Assembly: GCA_022736605.1 (NCBI GenBank)
Contig: DZDB01000026.1
Coordinates: forward strand, 1-17,306
Direction: 5' to 3'
DNA length: 17,306 bases
From: Sideroxydans lithotrophicus
Lineage (GTDB): Bacteria > Pseudomonadota > Gammaproteobacteria > Burkholderiales > Sulfuriferulaceae
The notes beneath the pieces were generated by a model. The model did not search any database. It had not been told where the DNA came from and worked only from the letters and a program-made list of their open reading frames with translations. Numbering within the stretch: position 1 is the stretch's first letter; each line of letters begins with the position of its first letter. Position numbers and translations under genes: made by a program. Shown here piece after piece: positions 15,787-17,306 of the stretch.

Positions 15787-17190
15787 TTAAAAACTGCGTA
15801 CGTCAACAAAATGGCCAGCCAGCGCTGCCGCTGCCGCCATCGCAGGACTGACCAAGTGGGTACGCCCACCCTGACCCTGGCGCCCCTCGAAGTTACGGTT
15901 GGAGGTCGACGCACAACGCTCGCCCGGTTCCAGTCGGTCGGCATTCATCGCCAGACACATGGAACAGCCGGGATCGCGCCACTCAAAACCGGCATCAAGA
16001 AACACCTTGTCGAGCCCTTCCTGTTCCGCCTGTTGCTTCACCAATCCCGAGCCGGGCACCACCATCGCCAATTTGACGCTGGCGGCTTTTTTACGCCCCT
16101 TGATGACTGCAGCAGCAGCACGCAGGTCTTCAATCCGAGAATTGGTGCAAGAACCGATGAATACCTTGTCAACAGCAATATCTTCAATACGAGTATTGGC
16201 TGTCAGTCCCATATAGGTCAATGCACGTTCCCAATCCTGACGTTTAACATCAGAAGGTGCCTGCATTGGATCGGGCACGCGGCCATTTACAGTGGTGACC
16301 ATCTCAGGCGAAGTACCCCAAGTCACTTGAGGCACAATTGCTACGGCATCCAGATTCACTTCTTGGTCGAATACTGCATCCACATCTGAAACCAATGTTT
16401 GCCACCAGCGCACAGCTTGCGCCCAGATCTCGCCTGTGGGCGAAAACGGACGCCCTCGCACATATTCAATTGTCTTCTCATCAACAGCCACCATGCCGGC
16501 ACGCGCACCCGCTTCAATCGCCATATTGCACAAGGTCATACGACCTTCCATGCTCAACCCACGAATTGCAGAGCCAGCAAACTCAATGGCGTAACCATTG
16601 CCACCCGCAGTACCGATTGCACCGATAATCGCCAATGCCACGTCTTTAGCGGTCACACCCAGCCCAAGCTCACCATTGACATTGATACGCATCGCTTTGG
16701 ATTTTTTCGCTACCAAGCATTGCGTTGCCAGCACATGCTCTACCTCTGATGTGCCAATACCAAATGCCAAAGCACCAAATGCGCCATGCGTACTGGTATG
16801 AGAATCCCCGCACACCACCGTCATGCCAGGCAATGTCAGCCCCTCTTCAGGACCAATCACGTGCACGATGCCCTGGCGTACGTCATTCATCTTGAATTCA
16901 ATTATGCCGAATTCTTTGCAGTTCGCATCCAGCGTTTCTACCTGCAGACGAGAAATTGGGTCGGCTATGCCCGCGCTACGCTGCGTCGTTGGCACATTGT
17001 GATCCGGCACAGCCACTGCAGCAGACGCCCTCCATGGCTGACGATCTGCAAGTCGCAAGCCCTCAAAAGCCTGCGGGCTTGTTACCTCATGCACAAGATG
17101 ACGATCAATATACAAAAGCGTTGCACCATCCGGCTCTTCATGTACCAGATGCGATTGCCAGAGTTTGTCGTAGAGAGTGAGACCGCCCAT
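15787..17190 (-). CDS. leuC: 3-isopropylmalate dehydratase large subunit (LeuC)
   Basis: Catalytic, iron-sulfur subunit of isopropylmalate isomerase in the leucine pathway, partner of LeuD. The 467 residues fit the bacterial heterodimeric type. LLYIDRHLVHEVTSPQAF is at about residues 25-42 and CGDSHTSTHGAFGALAFG at 127-144. The 4Fe-4S ligands are Cys348 (IGSCTNSR), Cys409 and Cys412 (PGCSMCLAMN). GERCASTSNRNFEGRQG follows near the end. The ATG at 17190 (MGGLTLYDKLW) fits the family N-terminus. The 19 extra codons available upstream read as an unlikely hydrophobic segment over the promoter. The Shine-Dalgarno is poor. It is the first gene of the operon in this window, with a -10 box 29 bases before the ATG. 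Confidence 0.97.
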   Translation of the reverse strand: MGGLTLYDKLWQSHLVHEEPDGATLLYIDRHLVHEVTSPQAFEGLRLADRQPWRASAAVAVPDHNVPTTQRSAGIADPISRLQVETLDANCKEFGIIEFKMNDVRQGIVHVIGPEEGLTLPGMTVVCGDSHTSTHGAFGALAFGIGTSEVEHVLATQCLVAKKSKAMRINVNGELGLGVTAKDVALAIIGAIGTAGGNGYAIEFAGSAIRGLSMEGRMTLCNMAIEAGARAGMVAVDEKTIEYVRGRPFSPTGEIWAQAVRWWQTLVSDVDAVFDQEVNLDAVAIVPQVTWGTSPEMVTTVNGRVPDPMQAPSDVKRQDWERALTYMGLTANTRIEDIAVDKVFIGSCTNSRIEDLRAAAAVIKGRKKAASVKLAMVVPGSGLVKQQAEQEGLDKVFLDAGFEWRDPGCSMCLAMNADRLEPGERCASTSNRNFEGRQGQGGRTHLVSPAMAAAAALAGHFVDVRSF

Positions 17191-17306
17191 GATTACTGCC
17201 ACGAAATAACAAACGAAAATTATACACTTGGCGGGACTTACATGCACAGCCTCAATCCAAACCAGTAAGCGCCAACATAAGTGAATTTCTGCTGCACAAA
17301 ATAAAA
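17191..17306 (-). promoter_or_regulatory. Upstream region of leuC with a TATAAT -10 box
   Basis: These 116 bases hold no gene on either strand. On the minus strand a perfect TATAAT occurs at 17224-17219. At 17 bases spacing the -35 position reads GTGCAT, which is poor, so an activator may be needed. Transcription would begin near 17212, leaving a leader of only about 20 bases. That is too short for a leucine leader peptide and attenuator between this promoter and leuC. Confidence 0.5.

Noticed and set aside
15645..15944. 99-residue extended version of the entericidin-type gene
   Set aside because: The extra 58 residues overlap leuC and are basic with no signal. Starting at 15770 gives a textbook lipoprotein signal peptide with a good ribosome-binding site.
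15709..16389. 226-codon plus-strand open frame, and other long plus-strand frames (for example 4198-4971, 5050-5664)
   Set aside because: All lie antisense to well supported genes (leuC, accD, trpA) and show no coherent protein features. The coding strand is minus throughout.
1..17306. Search for a new defence, mobile or biosynthetic system
   Set aside because: Every gene except the EcfT-like one belongs to a named conserved core family in an expected order. No integrase, transposase, toxin-antitoxin pair, nuclease or atypical composition was seen.

Overview
This window is a dense, one-directional block of housekeeping genes. All sixteen protein genes I can support lie on the minus strand, so transcription runs from the right edge to the left edge. 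The gene content and order point to a betaproteobacterium (Nitrosomonadales-like is my guess from moderate base composition and gene order, not proven). The order leuC-entericidin-leuD-leuB-asd-usg-fimV-truA-trpF-trpB-trpA-accD-folC-dedD-cvpA-purF is the arrangement expected in Betaproteobacteria. Parts of it (usg/truA, accD-folC-dedD-cvpA-purF) are also shared with E. coli and Pseudomonas. No rRNA, tRNA, CRISPR array, insertion sequence or phage gene was seen.

In order of transcription, 17190-13866 is the leucine branch: leuC, a 41-residue entericidin-type lipoprotein, leuD and leuB. A good -10 box lies just upstream of leuC, so an operon probably starts there. Next come two aspartate-semialdehyde dehydrogenase-family genes (13842-11708). 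The first is a complete Asd with all recognisable catalytic residues. The second is a USG-1-like paralogue in which the catalytic cysteine position is alanine.

From 11625 to 7488 lies a translationally coupled trio: fimV (polar inner-membrane LysM/TPR protein), an orphan EcfT/CbiQ-like membrane protein, and truA. From 7437 to 3871 are the last steps of tryptophan synthesis (trpF, trpB, trpA) running into accD (carboxyltransferase beta subunit of acetyl-CoA carboxylase). The left part, 3871-1, holds folC, a DedD-type SPOR protein, cvpA and the first about 463 codons of purF, which runs off the window.

Most neighbours overlap by 1-7 bases or are separated by fewer than 35. The exceptions are 116 bases right of leuC, 82 bases before fimV, 76 bases between leuD and leuB, 73 between trpB and trpA, and 50 between truA and trpF. 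No stretch above 300 bases lacks a gene. I do not see a clearly new biological system here. The observations most worth following are the orphan EcfT-like protein, the active-site-less Asd paralogue, the lipoprotein wedged between the two subunits of isopropylmalate isomerase, and a few hairpins between genes.
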